Under the pieces are notes generated by a model. The model saw nothing but the letters and a program-made list of their open reading frames with translations. It searched no databases and was not told the DNA's origin. The translations under genes and the position numbers were made by a program. A stretch of DNA of 64,000 nucleotides. Origin: a bacterium. Lineage in GTDB: Bacteria > Fidelibacterota > Marinisomatia > Marinisomatales > TCS55. Within the stretch, counting starts at the first letter, position 1. Every line of letters starts with the position of its first letter. Positions 9,864 to 18,479 of this stretch are shown here, piece after piece. The DNA lies in the NCBI GenBank assembly GCA_004321715.1, contig SGYN01000004.1, forward strand, positions 27,206 through 91,205. Reading direction: 5' to 3'.

Positions 9864-9886
9864 AGTGACATAAGTCACTCTATAAT
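9864..9886 (+). promoter_or_regulatory. CRP/FNR-like palindrome with adjacent -10 box
   Basis: AGTGAC-ATAA-GTCACT is a perfect 6-bp inverted repeat (9864-9879) that matches the TGA-N6-TCA spacing of CRP/FNR-family operators. TATAAT follows at 9881-9886, 85 bases before the ATG of the 1165-aa gene. Operator and -10 nearly abut, so a bound factor would overlap the spacer and probably repress. Function is inferred from sequence only. Confidence 0.45.
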
Positions 9887-9970
9887 TAATGATTATTGAT
9901 TTTTATGAAGATGATGGTGATATTCAAGGCAATTATTTTTATTTAAATTATTATTATTGGAGGACGTAGT

Positions 9971-12900
9971 ATGTTTAATAAATCAATAATAGCTATACTA
10001 ATTTTATTTTTTGCAGGCGATATAAGTGCGCAACGTCGTAGCTCAAAAAAAGATGAATCAAAGCAAAGTACATCTGTTTCTCAGGCTGAAGATTTTGTAA
10101 ATCAATATGGATTTTCTTCAAAACAGGAATTAGGAGAACATTTGTTAAGACAAGGTCTTACCAAGACGGCAGAGAAAACAGTAAAAAATTATATGAATGG
10201 TGAAAAATTGGCTGGTCGAGAAATGACTCGATTAAAAGATTTATTAAATAAATATCCAAAGGGTTCTGAAGGTAATGTTTCAATTCGAAGCGGAAGAAAG
10301 AGTAAAGAACCAGCACAACGAGCAGCAAGGAGTAGTCGGAGTAGTCAAGATGAATCTACTCGTTCTTCAAGAAGTGCCAGATCCAGCAGTAGTTCTCGAT
10401 CAAAAGAATCATCAAAACGCTCATCCAGAAGTGCTCGATCAACTGATGATACAAGACGTTCAGATAGTAGAAATGATTCCAGGAGGATGAGTAGTTCTAA
10501 ACGTAGTAGCAAAAGAGAAGCTGTTGACTATCCTTCCGATTATCCGGAAATATTAAAAGATGCAGAAGAAGAAATTATGCCAGAGATAGAGATATTAAAT
10601 CTGAATGACGATGATTCCTCAACAGATCAACCTTCCAGTGGTAGAGTGCAAAGAAGTGCACGTACAGAGGGTCAGGGTGCTGCTGAAGGATTAAGTGCCT
10701 TAGAAAATTTTGATATGGTTGGTGAAAATAAATGGATTCAGGCTGGTCGAAGATGGATGTATGGAGATGATGCAGCCTGCGCACAAGTGTGCTTAGATAA
10801 TATATGGTGCGATGGCTTTTATACGTATGTATCTAGAAGAGGGGATGATATTTGTATTTACGCTGATGACGTTGATCCATTGCGTACGTATAACGGTATA
10901 AGTTTAAAATCATATATTTATGTAAATGCTGGACTAAGACAAGAATTTAGAGAGGCTCGGGATGAATACTTACAAAAACAACGCTCTTTTAACGCATTGT
11001 CCCATTCAAAACGTACACTTGAATTTTTATCATCCAATCATGATAATGATGCAGTTGCATCTGTATCTGCACCTTCATCAGGTAGAAGACTAAATCGAGA
11101 AGATACGGATGCAGATGTTCCAGAGATGCCCGATCAAGTAGCAGAAGCCGAGGAATTGATTGCTAATGGGGAGGTTGAAGAAATTATAATGGAAGATGAT
11201 GAATCCTCTGTAGAAGAAGATGAAAGTATGGATGATGAAGGATCTGTAAGTTCTGGAAGAAGAGCATCCTCTGGAAGAAAATCAAGTTCTGCAAGGTCTT
11301 CCGGTAGAGTGAAGAAAGAATCTTCCAAAAGAGCATCAAATAGTGATATTGGTCTAGTAGGCGCTTGGGGTAATATTAATTGGAGTAATGTTTATTCAAA
11401 ATACGGCTGGACGAATGCTATGAATTTTTTCACAAATGAAGGTTATGGTACATGGATTTCTAATGGAAGACCTATACGTTATATGAGAACAAGAAACGTT
11501 CAAGCATGTGCAAAGGCCTGTCTGCAAATTCAAGATTGTGATGCAATAAATTTCTCCACTAGATGGGGTAGTTGTTATTTAATGGATGATGTGGATCCAA
11601 TATGGGAACATAACTGGTATCTTTATAGTGGTATGACATCTTACGCGGTTCGAAATATTGATGAAGTCTCAATGGAGAGAGAAATGGTGCAAATAAACAA
11701 TTTTATGCAAAATGTTGAATCAGAAGAGGCTGCCGTTCAGGCAAGTATTGATTCGTACATTAATGGTGGTGGGTTTGTTGCCGAATATTATGATGCAGTT
11801 CAAGCTGTGTCTGCATTTCGTTCTGAATCAATAGAAGATGAAAATGCGGAATTACCGCCTACTCAAGAAGATGAAGGAACTATTGATGATTTCACAGAAG
11901 AGTTAGATGATATCATTGAAAAAGCAACTGATTTGCATGAGACGGCTCAAGATGCGTTATCAAAATTTGCTTTTGTGGAAACATATGCAAATAAGGCAGC
12001 AGATTTAAAATCAGTTGCCACTGATGTTGAAACTGCGCTTCAAGCAGCAAAATCTGTCCCAGGTGTTTTACGCAGAACGTTTACTGTTCCGTATAATATG
12101 GTTGCACCTGTGGATAATAGAATGGATGGTGTTGTTACGCAAGCATGTGCAGTGGATGCGTCTTTGGATCTTCCAGAAAATATTATTCAAAAAGTTAGTG
12201 ATGTAGCGGTAGAGGTAGGAGAAAAGCTTGGAACACTGGGTGAGCTTACAGCAAATGGCTACGGGTATTTAAGTCTGGCTAATGATTGTGCAGATGAAAC
12301 ACAATATACTGGTATTGCTGATGGTTTACGAGTAACACGTGTTGCATACTTGGATAAAGTTGGTAGCGCGGAAGAAGTTGCGGAGGATGTTGATGATGCA
12401 TTAGATGATGCGATTACAAAAATGGATGAAATTATAGAAGCTTTAGATGCTGGTCTGGATCTAAGTGCATTTGATGAGTTTCTTGATATTCTTACACCAA
12501 TGCAAACTGGATTAAGTTTTATTAATGAATCAGTAGAAATTTCCCCTTGGCCTGTTTCTACAGCATCTATCGGTTGCCCAGCTGGCTATGAAGAATTCTT
12601 TGTAGGTGGATGTGGTAAATGTCCCGATGGATTTATGATGACTTGGGATCCTGTAAGTGCATATTTCTGTACAAAATCGTGGTCAGAGCAAACAAGTAGT
12701 ACAAGAAGAGTAGAAAGAGAAGGTGGAAACTGGTGGGATGGATTTTTTAGCTTTTTTGAGGATATAGTTACTTGGTCCACACAATATTTTACGGAAAATC
12801 ATGATGGCTATTGGGTAGGAGCAACTTGTCCAGATAATATGTCATTGATAAATGATCCAGTAAGTGGAGAACCTGCTTTTTGTGCATCAAGTGGGTCCTT

Positions 12901-13468
12901 TTCAATAAGTCTAGCTGATATAGGCGTAGAACTTGATGGAATAGCAACGGCTATTGAAGATTTTATGAGTATAGATGACTTCATGGAATGTTGTATTGAT
13001 CCAGTTTTGCAGCCCGTAATGGATCTTGCAATGGAAGGAATTGGTTTAGAAGTTCCAGATGTGGGTACTGCTTTCCCAGAGCTAGGAGTAGATTTACCGG
13101 ATATGAATACCAATCTGCTTGCAGCGATGCAGGATTTATATGTAGAACTATTGTCCTTATCGAATCAATTGCAAATTTCCATTGATTATCTTGATTTGAA
13201 TCTAGATATGTTGGCTGATATTCCCTGTCAAGGTGTTCAAGACAAAATTGCAGAATTGTATTCATCACCTGGCGATGATTCTGAATTAGTAGAGCAAGTA
13301 GTGACTAATCTTGCCTTGCGTACAAAAATGGGACAAAAAGCGCAGGAAGTATCGGATCAAATTGATGTTGTTCGTGAATATGTAGCAACAGCAGAAGGAA
13401 TTGCACAGGATCCTCTTGCTTGGACATATGGCGAATATATTGCTAGCCGATATACTGGTTGTGATTAA
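9971..13468 (+). CDS. Secreted Ser/Arg-rich protein with two PAN/Apple-like cysteine modules
   Basis: 1165 aa with a strong ribosome site (TTGGAGGA) before ATG 9971 and a signal peptide ending near residue 20. Residues ~96-187 are extraordinarily rich in Ser and Arg (runs such as R-S-S-R-S-A-R-S-S-S-S-S-R-S), with further SGR(R/K) patches near 378 and 430-455. Two modules share the pattern C-x3-C-x5-C-x(11-14)-C-x3-D-D-V-D-P: Cys270/274/280/295 and Cys513/517/523/535. That spacing, with a preceding W/Y-rich strand, resembles PAN/Apple domains, which bind proteins or sugars. The C-terminal half is acidic and helical, with a Cys-rich C-P-A-G-Y-x(9)-C-x2-C-P-D-G patch near 875. No sorting tail is present. 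A strong terminator follows. I cannot assign a function. Confidence 0.8.
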   Translation: MFNKSIIAILILFFAGDISAQRRSSKKDESKQSTSVSQAEDFVNQYGFSSKQELGEHLLRQGLTKTAEKTVKNYMNGEKLAGREMTRLKDLLNKYPKGSEGNVSIRSGRKSKEPAQRAARSSRSSQDESTRSSRSARSSSSSRSKESSKRSSRSARSTDDTRRSDSRNDSRRMSSSKRSSKREAVDYPSDYPEILKDAEEEIMPEIEILNLNDDDSSTDQPSSGRVQRSARTEGQGAAEGLSALENFDMVGENKWIQAGRRWMYGDDAACAQVCLDNIWCDGFYTYVSRRGDDICIYADDVDPLRTYNGISLKSYIYVNAGLRQEFREARDEYLQKQRSFNALSHSKRTLEFLSSNHDNDAVASVSAPSSGRRLNREDTDADVPEMPDQVAEAEELIANGEVEEIIMEDDESSVEEDESMDDEGSVSSGRRASSGRKSSSARSSGRVKKESSKRASNSDIGLVGAWGNINWSNVYSKYGWTNAMNFFTNEGYGTWISNGRPIRYMRTRNVQACAKACLQIQDCDAINFSTRWGSCYLMDDVDPIWEHNWYLYSGMTSYAVRNIDEVSMEREMVQINNFMQNVESEEAAVQASIDSYINGGGFVAEYYDAVQAVSAFRSESIEDENAELPPTQEDEGTIDDFTEELDDIIEKATDLHETAQDALSKFAFVETYANKAADLKSVATDVETALQAAKSVPGVLRRTFTVPYNMVAPVDNRMDGVVTQACAVDASLDLPENIIQKVSDVAVEVGEKLGTLGELTANGYGYLSLANDCADETQYTGIADGLRVTRVAYLDKVGSAEEVAEDVDDALDDAITKMDEIIEALDAGLDLSAFDEFLDILTPMQTGLSFINESVEISPWPVSTASIGCPAGYEEFFVGGCGKCPDGFMMTWDPVSAYFCTKSWSEQTSSTRRVEREGGNWWDGFFSFFEDIVTWSTQYFTENHDGYWVGATCPDNMSLINDPVSGEPAFCASSGSFSISLADIGVELDGIATAIEDFMSIDDFMECCIDPVLQPVMDLAMEGIGLEVPDVGTAFPELGVDLPDMNTNLLAAMQDLYVELLSLSNQLQISIDYLDLNLDMLADIPCQGVQDKIAELYSSPGDDSELVEQVVTNLALRTKMGQKAQEVSDQIDVVREYVATAEGIAQDPLAWTYGEYIASRYTGCD

Positions 13469-13493
13469 TATAAGCCAGATAAATAACTAATAG

Positions 13494-13522
13494 AAAAACC
13501 CCGCTATTTGCGGGGTTTTTTG
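13494..13522 (+). terminator. Rho-independent terminator
   Basis: CCCCGC-TATTT-GCGGGG hairpin (13499-13515) flanked by an A-tract and TTTTTT, 30 bases after the stop of the 1165-aa gene. The A-tract makes it potentially bidirectional. Confidence 0.93.
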
Positions 13523-13596
13523 TTTATAATGATTTAGTTTTAATCAGCTATATTGTACGAAACTAATATAGTTTTCAATAAAAAAGAGGGGGACTC

Positions 13597-14058
13597 ATGA
13601 AACATATTATAAAAATCATGTTTGTTTTCAACATTATGTTCTCAATGCTGAGCGCTGGTGATGTAGAAGACATCAAAAATCAGATTATGAAAAATAATGA
13701 GTATTTTACTAAAAATAAACGAGGAGCTGATGAATATTCAAAGCTAGGAGCGTTAGAATTCTGGTCAAGCGGTGGATTATTACAAACAGTGGAATCTACT
13801 GAACGTCCAGAAGAGTATGATATTGCCAATATCGAGCCCAAGCATATTGAAGTTATTGTATTGGTGCCAAAAAAAGCGGCAGTTGCCATGTATTATTCGG
13901 AAGGTTCACTCAAACCAAAAAATTCCGCAGCAGTTGGGCATTACCTTACACGAGTAACTCGTGCTTATGTAAAAGAAGATGGGCAATGGAGAATTCGTGC
14001 TTCTCATTGGTCGCCAGTTATGGGTGGATCCGGTACAAGCCAGACAAGCTTAGATTAA
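13597..14058 (+). CDS. Secreted SnoaL/DUF4440-like (NTF2-fold) protein
   Basis: 153 aa with signal peptide (cleavage near S-M-L-S-A-G, residue 20) and a ribosome site GAGGGGG before the ATG. The C-terminal strands Y-L-T-R-V-T-R-A-Y-V-K-E-D-G-Q-W-R-I-R-A-S-H-W-S-P are the typical end of the NTF2-like/DUF4440 cone fold: a strand carrying T-R, then D/E-G-x-W-R-I-x-x-x-H-W-S. These small proteins bind hydrophobic ligands or act as isomerases and antitoxin-like partners; nothing here fixes the substrate. Terminators lie on both sides, so the gene is monocistronic. Confidence 0.75.
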   Translation: MKHIIKIMFVFNIMFSMLSAGDVEDIKNQIMKNNEYFTKNKRGADEYSKLGALEFWSSGGLLQTVESTERPEEYDIANIEPKHIEVIVLVPKKAAVAMYYSEGSLKPKNSAAVGHYLTRVTRAYVKEDGQWRIRASHWSPVMGGSGTSQTSLD

Positions 14059-14080
14059 TTTTTAAAATAATTATCTCTTT

Positions 14081-14113
14081 AAAAACCCTCAATGTTTCAT
14101 TGGGGGTTTTTAT
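14081..14113. terminator. Bidirectional terminator between convergent genes
   Basis: AAAAACCCTCAAT and ATTGGGGGTTTTT form a 13-bp stem with one G-T wobble around a TGTTTC-type loop. T-tracts lie at both ends. It sits 22 bases after the NTF2-like stop and abuts the TGA stop of the minus-strand lipoprotein at 14113. Confidence 0.9.
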
Positions 14114-15162
14114 CAATTGTATATTTCAATCCTTTGAAGATCAAATGGGTAATTATTATATGGTTCAAAGGAATCATTATCTCCAGGAGTATTCACTAAT
14201 ATATAGATATAAGAAGATGTTTGATCGATAACCATACATTTTTCTTTCAAATTTCCAGCTGCTAAATAGTAATTCTTTTCTAATTTTGTCTGCGCATCAA
14301 ATTCAATAATAAATACACCATTTTCATCTGCATCCTGTGGTGCAATAAAGATTCTTTCATTATTTGTATCTACAACCACACCGAGCCCTGGTGATCCAAC
14401 TTGATACTTACCGGCGAATGTTAATGTGCTTGCATTATATGAATATATACTTCTAATACTTTCGCTATCTTCTTTATTATTAAGACATACATATAGTATA
14501 TCATCATTAATAATAAAATGATTAATTGTAGCAGAAAAACCAAATGGGTCTGCTACATATGGAGATAATGAAGCTTGATTGTTTGATATATGATACTTTT
14601 TTATTGAGGAAGAAGAGGCTACGTATGCTATAGTATCTTCTTGATCAATGAGTAATTCTCCATTAAGTATTGATTGACTCAATTCAGTTTCTGAGTCGAT
14701 ATCATATGTAATAACCGTTGGATCTGTAGTAGAGGATAAGAGCAATCGATTAGAATTAACATATACAATATCATTCATATTCATCAAGGATACTGATATA
14801 ATGGTGGAAATAGTAAAATCTTCCATGGAGATAAGGTATACGTTGCTTTCACCTTCCATGGCAACAGCTATATGCGATTTATCAGGGGATATATCCATTG
14901 CAACTGGATGAGATCCTACTATCAGTTCATTCATAATCTTCATAGTACCCTGTGTGGAAATCTTAATCATTGAATTATTATTATAATCACATAAGTACAG
15001 AAAGTTATTATTTGGTCCCATCATCATATCGGATATAGTTCTTCCCATTGGCAACATATCAAAATCGTTTATTTGAAAGTATATGTCTGGCTGTTCCGTA
15101 TCTTCGTAGAGTCCACAAGATAAAAAAATGATTAAACTAATTATGGTACAATTTTTTATCAT
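14113..15162 (-). CDS. Beta-propeller (YVTN/YncE-like) lipoprotein
   Basis: 349 aa. Lipobox I-F-L-S-C with Cys16. The rest reads as a seven-bladed beta-propeller of the YncE/YVTN class: repeated units such as V-A-M-D-I-S-P-D-K-S-H-I-A-V-A and N-N-N-F-L-Y-L-C-D-Y-N-N-N-S. Such proteins are extracytoplasmic binding scaffolds, sometimes next to metal or redox proteins. Its ATG overlaps the stop of the barrel gene by 4 bases, making it the third gene of the thioredoxin/barrel/propeller operon. Function beyond binding is not visible. Confidence 0.8.
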   Translation of the reverse strand: MIKNCTIISLIIFLSCGLYEDTEQPDIYFQINDFDMLPMGRTISDMMMGPNNNFLYLCDYNNNSMIKISTQGTMKIMNELIVGSHPVAMDISPDKSHIAVAMEGESNVYLISMEDFTISTIISVSLMNMNDIVYVNSNRLLLSSTTDPTVITYDIDSETELSQSILNGELLIDQEDTIAYVASSSSIKKYHISNNQASLSPYVADPFGFSATINHFIINDDILYVCLNNKEDSESIRSIYSYNASTLTFAGKYQVGSPGLGVVVDTNNERIFIAPQDADENGVFIIEFDAQTKLEKNYYLAAGNLKEKCMVIDQTSSYIYILVNTPGDNDSFEPYNNYPFDLQRIEIYN

Positions 15163-15944
15163 AATGTGAATCGGTATAATGTTCCTATTTGGATGGAATT
15201 ACTGGAGGTGAGTTGACTTTCATTCAAATTTTGATGGATGGGATTCTGCATTATTAATTCTAAATCAAAATCATCGGTGAGTTTTATACCCAGCTTTGCA
15301 CTGATATAAATACTTTCACCTCCACGATCTCGTGCTATTTTTCCATATTCATATGTATCTCTGGATGAAAGAAGATAATACAATTGAATTCCTCCAAAAA
15401 AATAGTCAGAACCGATAAAATCAACATTTGCTAATCCATGGAGCTCATTACCATATTTATATCCATAAATATTTTCTCGAGCAGATATTCGAGTAAATAG
15501 ACCGGATGATACCATGAATGACCCAAATGCTTCATTGGTGTATATAGAAAATATTGGGTCAATACTTCCGGATCCTACTTGCAGATTATCGTTAATACGT
15601 TCATCGTAGATATCTTTTGAATTAATTTTCCCATTGGCTAATTTTAATCCGCTTCCAACTAATATAGGAAACCGACCATTGAATAGATCAAATTGATAAT
15701 TCATTTGAACAATAATATCCCCAATACCGTATGATTCTCTCGAGTATAATCCACCTTCATATTGATTATGATATTGACCTCTAAATAATACTTTTTCATT
15801 TAAGATATACCGATAGGGAATAAACGTTGAAACGGAAATTTTATCCGTAATTCCTGCACTCACAATGAGCGTTGTGGTACTATTATCCGTACGTTCTTTA
15901 TTATAATTTGGGATTGAATTTGTCCCGTAGATGGGATTGGACAA
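15159..15944 (-). CDS. Outer-membrane beta-barrel protein (open part downstream of an in-frame TGA)
   Basis: 261 aa from a TTG at 15944, but this start is in mid-strand and gives no signal peptide. The sequence is a typical outer-membrane barrel: alternating amphipathic strands, G-I-G-D-I-I-V-Q-M-N-Y-Q-F, G-S-G-L-K-L-A-N-G and the terminal aromatic I-G-T-L-Y-R-F-T-L. The G-x-G-D and G-S-G-x-x-D motifs recall the PF13557 transporter-like family. Reading the same frame further upstream gives G-S-L-L-Q-Y-S-K-A-L-E-N-Q-I-S-L-G-I-A-Y, a good first strand, then TGA at 16038-16040, then a signal peptide back to TTG 16118. The intact gene would be 15159-16118. It overlaps the next lipoprotein gene by 4 bases. 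Confidence 0.75.
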   Translation of the reverse strand: MSNPIYGTNSIPNYNKERTDNSTTTLIVSAGITDKISVSTFIPYRYILNEKVLFRGQYHNQYEGGLYSRESYGIGDIIVQMNYQFDLFNGRFPILVGSGLKLANGKINSKDIYDERINDNLQVGSGSIDPIFSIYTNEAFGSFMVSSGLFTRISARENIYGYKYGNELHGLANVDFIGSDYFFGGIQLYYLLSSRDTYEYGKIARDRGGESIYISAKLGIKLTDDFDLELIMQNPIHQNLNESQLTSSNSIQIGTLYRFTL

Positions 15945-16118
15945 ATATTCATGCTGATAAGCAATACCTAATGAAATTTGGTTTTCTAAGGCTTTACTGT
16001 ATTGTAATAAACTCCCACCTGGGAGTATTGGTCGTCTTCAGCTAATCCCGCCTTGGGCATACGCTGCCTGGGAAAGAATTAAAATAAAAAATGAAATAAT
16101 GGTAATTCGGTAGTACAA
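15945..16118 (-). pseudogene. Signal peptide and first strand of the barrel gene, cut by TGA at 16038-16040
   Basis: On the minus strand a TTG at 16118, one base after the stop of the thioredoxin gene, opens a frame encoding a textbook signal peptide (I-I-S-F-F-I-L-I-L-S-Q-A-A-Y-A, then Q-G-G-I-S). The next codon is TGA. The same frame then continues without another stop into the barrel gene. This is a nonsense change, not a frameshift. Either the gene is inactivated, or the base call is wrong (CGA Arg or TGG Trp would restore it), or the codon is read through. Confidence 0.7.
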
Positions 16119-16119
16119 T

Positions 16120-16578
16120 TTATGAATGCAGTTTATTTAATAATTTTTTATAGAATCGTTTTGACTTATATCCATTGAATAGAATTTTATTATTTTTATC
16201 CATTATTACAATAGTTGGAGTTGCTGATACATTGAATGTGCTAAATATTGACCCGGAATAATCTATGTATGTATTCATATTGTAATCTTTATTAGAAAAG
16301 TAGTCGATTACACTGTTGGCTGGAGATGCATACGATAATGGTATAAATTGAACATCAGGATACTCTTTACTTAAATCAATGATTTTTGGTGTTTCTCTTT
16401 TGCATGTTTCACACCAAGTGGCCCAGAAATACATAATGGTTGCTCGATCATTAGTAATTATTTCTGATAATAATAGAGTGTCTTGATTGGTGGTAATGAC
16501 TTTAGAAACCCCTAGATCTTTCCCGGAAATAAGTCCAAAAGGTAAAATAAATAGTAATAAATATATTTTTATCATCAT
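16120..16578 (-). CDS. TlpA-like periplasmic thioredoxin
   Basis: 152 aa, a minimal extracytoplasmic thioredoxin. Signal peptide about residues 1-19, then F-W-A-T-W-C-E-T-C-K-R-E-T-P with redox cysteines 56 and 59, V-Q-F-I-P-L-S, and the cis-proline site V-S-A-T-P-T-I-V-I-M-D. The W-C-x-x-C-x-x-E-x-P motif is standard for TlpA/ResA, which reduce disulfides for cytochrome c maturation or metallochaperone loading. It is first in an operon with a barrel and a propeller lipoprotein. The divergent upstream region (16579-16686) separates it from the FG-GAP gene. Confidence 0.9.
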   Translation of the reverse strand: MMIKIYLLLFILPFGLISGKDLGVSKVITTNQDTLLLSEIITNDRATIMYFWATWCETCKRETPKIIDLSKEYPDVQFIPLSYASPANSVIDYFSNKDYNMNTYIDYSGSIFSTFNVSATPTIVIMDKNNKILFNGYKSKRFYKKLLNKLHS

Positions 16579-16649
16579 TGATTAAATTATATTGAAATAT
16601 TATTGATTTTATAATTTACTATGCCACTATATTTTTAACCACATTTATA

Positions 16650-16666
16650 GAATATGAAAAATATTC
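16650..16666. promoter_or_regulatory. Inverted repeat in divergent intergenic region
   Basis: GAATAT-GAAAA-ATATTC, perfect 6-bp arms, 21 bases before the ATG of the FG-GAP gene. It may be an operator, but the AT-rich arms make a chance match plausible. Confidence 0.2.
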
Positions 16667-16686
16667 AATAGTAATTTAGAGGCCCT

Positions 16687-18453
16687 ATGAAACATGTAAA
16701 TCATCTATCAATCCTTGGTGTATTTGGATTTATCTATGGACAGGTTCAATTCACGGATGTTACAGATATGAGCGGTATGAGTTATGGTATACGAGGAGAA
16801 GGAGTATGTATTTTTGATTATAATAACGATGGATTAGAGGATGTGTTTATTTGCGATAACAATACAGGATCCAATGTACTATTTAAAAATATTGGAAATA
16901 TGGACTTTGAAGAAGTGTCCTTTGCAGCAGGAATCACAACGTCATCACCGACACGATTACCTCTAGCAGCAGATTATAATAACGATGGCTGTCTGGATCT
17001 TTTTATCGGAGCATTAAGTGGTAATAGCTTCCTATATAAAAATAATTGCGATGGCAGTTTTACGGATGTAACAACTCAATCCGGTATTGTCACAGATGGT
17101 GGAATACGCGGAGGCGCCTGGAGCGATGTAAATAAGGATGGTTTTGTTGATTTATATGTAGGTAGGTTATTGGAAAATAACTATTTATTTCAAAATAATG
17201 GTGATGGAACCTTTATAAATGTTGCACAAAACATGAATGCAAGCGGTCCCCAAAGTAACGGTCTTGTCATGGGCTTATCGTTTGTGGATTATGATAATGA
17301 TGGAGATGACGACATCTTTATTACGCAGGATGGGAATCTAGGAAATATTTTGCTACGAAAAGAAGATGCAGGAATGTTTATTGATATATCGAACTCCAGC
17401 AATGTAAATCTTCCGGTAATGGGAATGGGGGTTGCAGTTGGAGATTATAATCGGGATGGGTATTTTGATATTTATACCTCGAATCTCTATGAGAATTCAT
17501 TATTAAAAAATTCACCAGAAGGTATTTTTAATGATGTTGCTGATTCAGCTGGCGTAGGAGATATAGCAGGGAGCATGGCCTGGGGCACATTTTTCTTTGA
17601 TGCAGATAATGATGGTTGGCTTGATATATTTAATAATAATGAATCTGGATTTGGTAATGTGCCAAATTCGTTCTTTTTAAACCAAGGTAATGGCACCTTT
17701 GCGGATGCTAGTGTTTCAGCTGGATTGCAAAGTTTTAATAATGGTTTTGGTTCAGCTTATGGAGATTTGGACAATGATGGAGATTTGGATATTATAGCAG
17801 CAGGACATCCATCATCCGATGGATCTATATTGGTGTATAGAAATGATTCACCCACACAGAATTGGGTACAGTTTCAGCTTAATGGTGATGGTGGTCTGGA
17901 CAATAATTCCGATCGCTATGCAATTGGTGCAAAACTCATACTTTACACTGCATCTGGGGAACAAATGAGCGCTGTATTTGCAGGTAATGGATATTGCTCG
18001 CAAAATACTTTAATTCAGCATTTTGGTCTAGGATCAGATGCCACTATTGATTCGTTAATAGTATATTGGCCAAATATTACAGAAAAATATGTATATGATA
18101 TTTCTCAAATTAATCAACGCTATTTACTCATACGTGGTGCTGTAGAAGTTTTTCCACTTTCTGTTCATAGCAATACAACTCCTAATAACTATCGCATGAT
18201 GGATATTTATCCCAACCCTTTTAATCATTCAACAACTATTGCAATACACTCCGATAATCAACATAAAACACCTTATTCAATTAATATTTACGATGCCTTA
18301 GGTCGATTAGTAGAAACACTAATCGACAATAGAATGATCACCGGTAAGAAGGATATACAATGGAATGCAACTAGTCAAACTAGTGGAATATATTTTATTC
18401 ATCTTCGAACAGATTTCGATTATGAGATAAAAAAAGTACTATTGCTTAAGTAA
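16687..18453 (+). CDS. FG-GAP/VCBS and ASPIC/UnbV (CRTAC1-like) surface protein with T9SS tail
   Basis: 588 aa with a short signal peptide. It carries seven Ca-binding loops of the type D-Y-N-N-D-G-x-x-D, D-V-N-K-D-G-F-V-D-L and D-L-D-N-D-G-D-L-D-I, spaced ~45-60 residues through residues 30-370, an integrin-like FG-GAP propeller. Residues ~410-480 match the ASPIC/UnbV domain (G-A-K-L-I-L-Y-T-A-S-G-E-Q, then I-Q-H-F-G-L-G, then I-D-S-L-I-V-Y-W-P-N). The tail is Y-P-N-P-F-N ... T-S-G-I-Y-F ... K-K-V-L-L-L-K. The CRTAC1-like family is widespread in marine bacteria, extracellular and of unproven function, probably adhesion or glycan binding. Confidence 0.92.
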   Translation: MKHVNHLSILGVFGFIYGQVQFTDVTDMSGMSYGIRGEGVCIFDYNNDGLEDVFICDNNTGSNVLFKNIGNMDFEEVSFAAGITTSSPTRLPLAADYNNDGCLDLFIGALSGNSFLYKNNCDGSFTDVTTQSGIVTDGGIRGGAWSDVNKDGFVDLYVGRLLENNYLFQNNGDGTFINVAQNMNASGPQSNGLVMGLSFVDYDNDGDDDIFITQDGNLGNILLRKEDAGMFIDISNSSNVNLPVMGMGVAVGDYNRDGYFDIYTSNLYENSLLKNSPEGIFNDVADSAGVGDIAGSMAWGTFFFDADNDGWLDIFNNNESGFGNVPNSFFLNQGNGTFADASVSAGLQSFNNGFGSAYGDLDNDGDLDIIAAGHPSSDGSILVYRNDSPTQNWVQFQLNGDGGLDNNSDRYAIGAKLILYTASGEQMSAVFAGNGYCSQNTLIQHFGLGSDATIDSLIVYWPNITEKYVYDISQINQRYLLIRGAVEVFPLSVHSNTTPNNYRMMDIYPNPFNHSTTIAIHSDNQHKTPYSINIYDALGRLVETLIDNRMITGKKDIQWNATSQTSGIYFIHLRTDFDYEIKKVLLLK

Positions 18454-18479
18454 TGTAATGGTGTATTAATCCATTACAT
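18453..18479. terminator. Hairpin between convergent genes
   Basis: ATGTAATGG-(9)-CCATTACAT, a perfect 9-bp stem straddling the stop of the GH97 gene and just after the stop of the FG-GAP gene. No T-tract follows, so intrinsic termination is uncertain. Confidence 0.5.

Noticed and set aside
12808..13113. Open minus-strand frames inside the SR/PAN gene
   Set aside because: Antisense shadows of biased codon use; no ribosome site and no recognisable protein.
16038..16040. TGA reassigned to an amino acid in this genome
   Set aside because: TGA is used as a normal stop at the ends of several genes here, and no other gene has an internal TGA.
15945..16118. Frameshift in the barrel gene
   Set aside because: The signal peptide and barrel are in the same frame; only a nonsense codon separates them.
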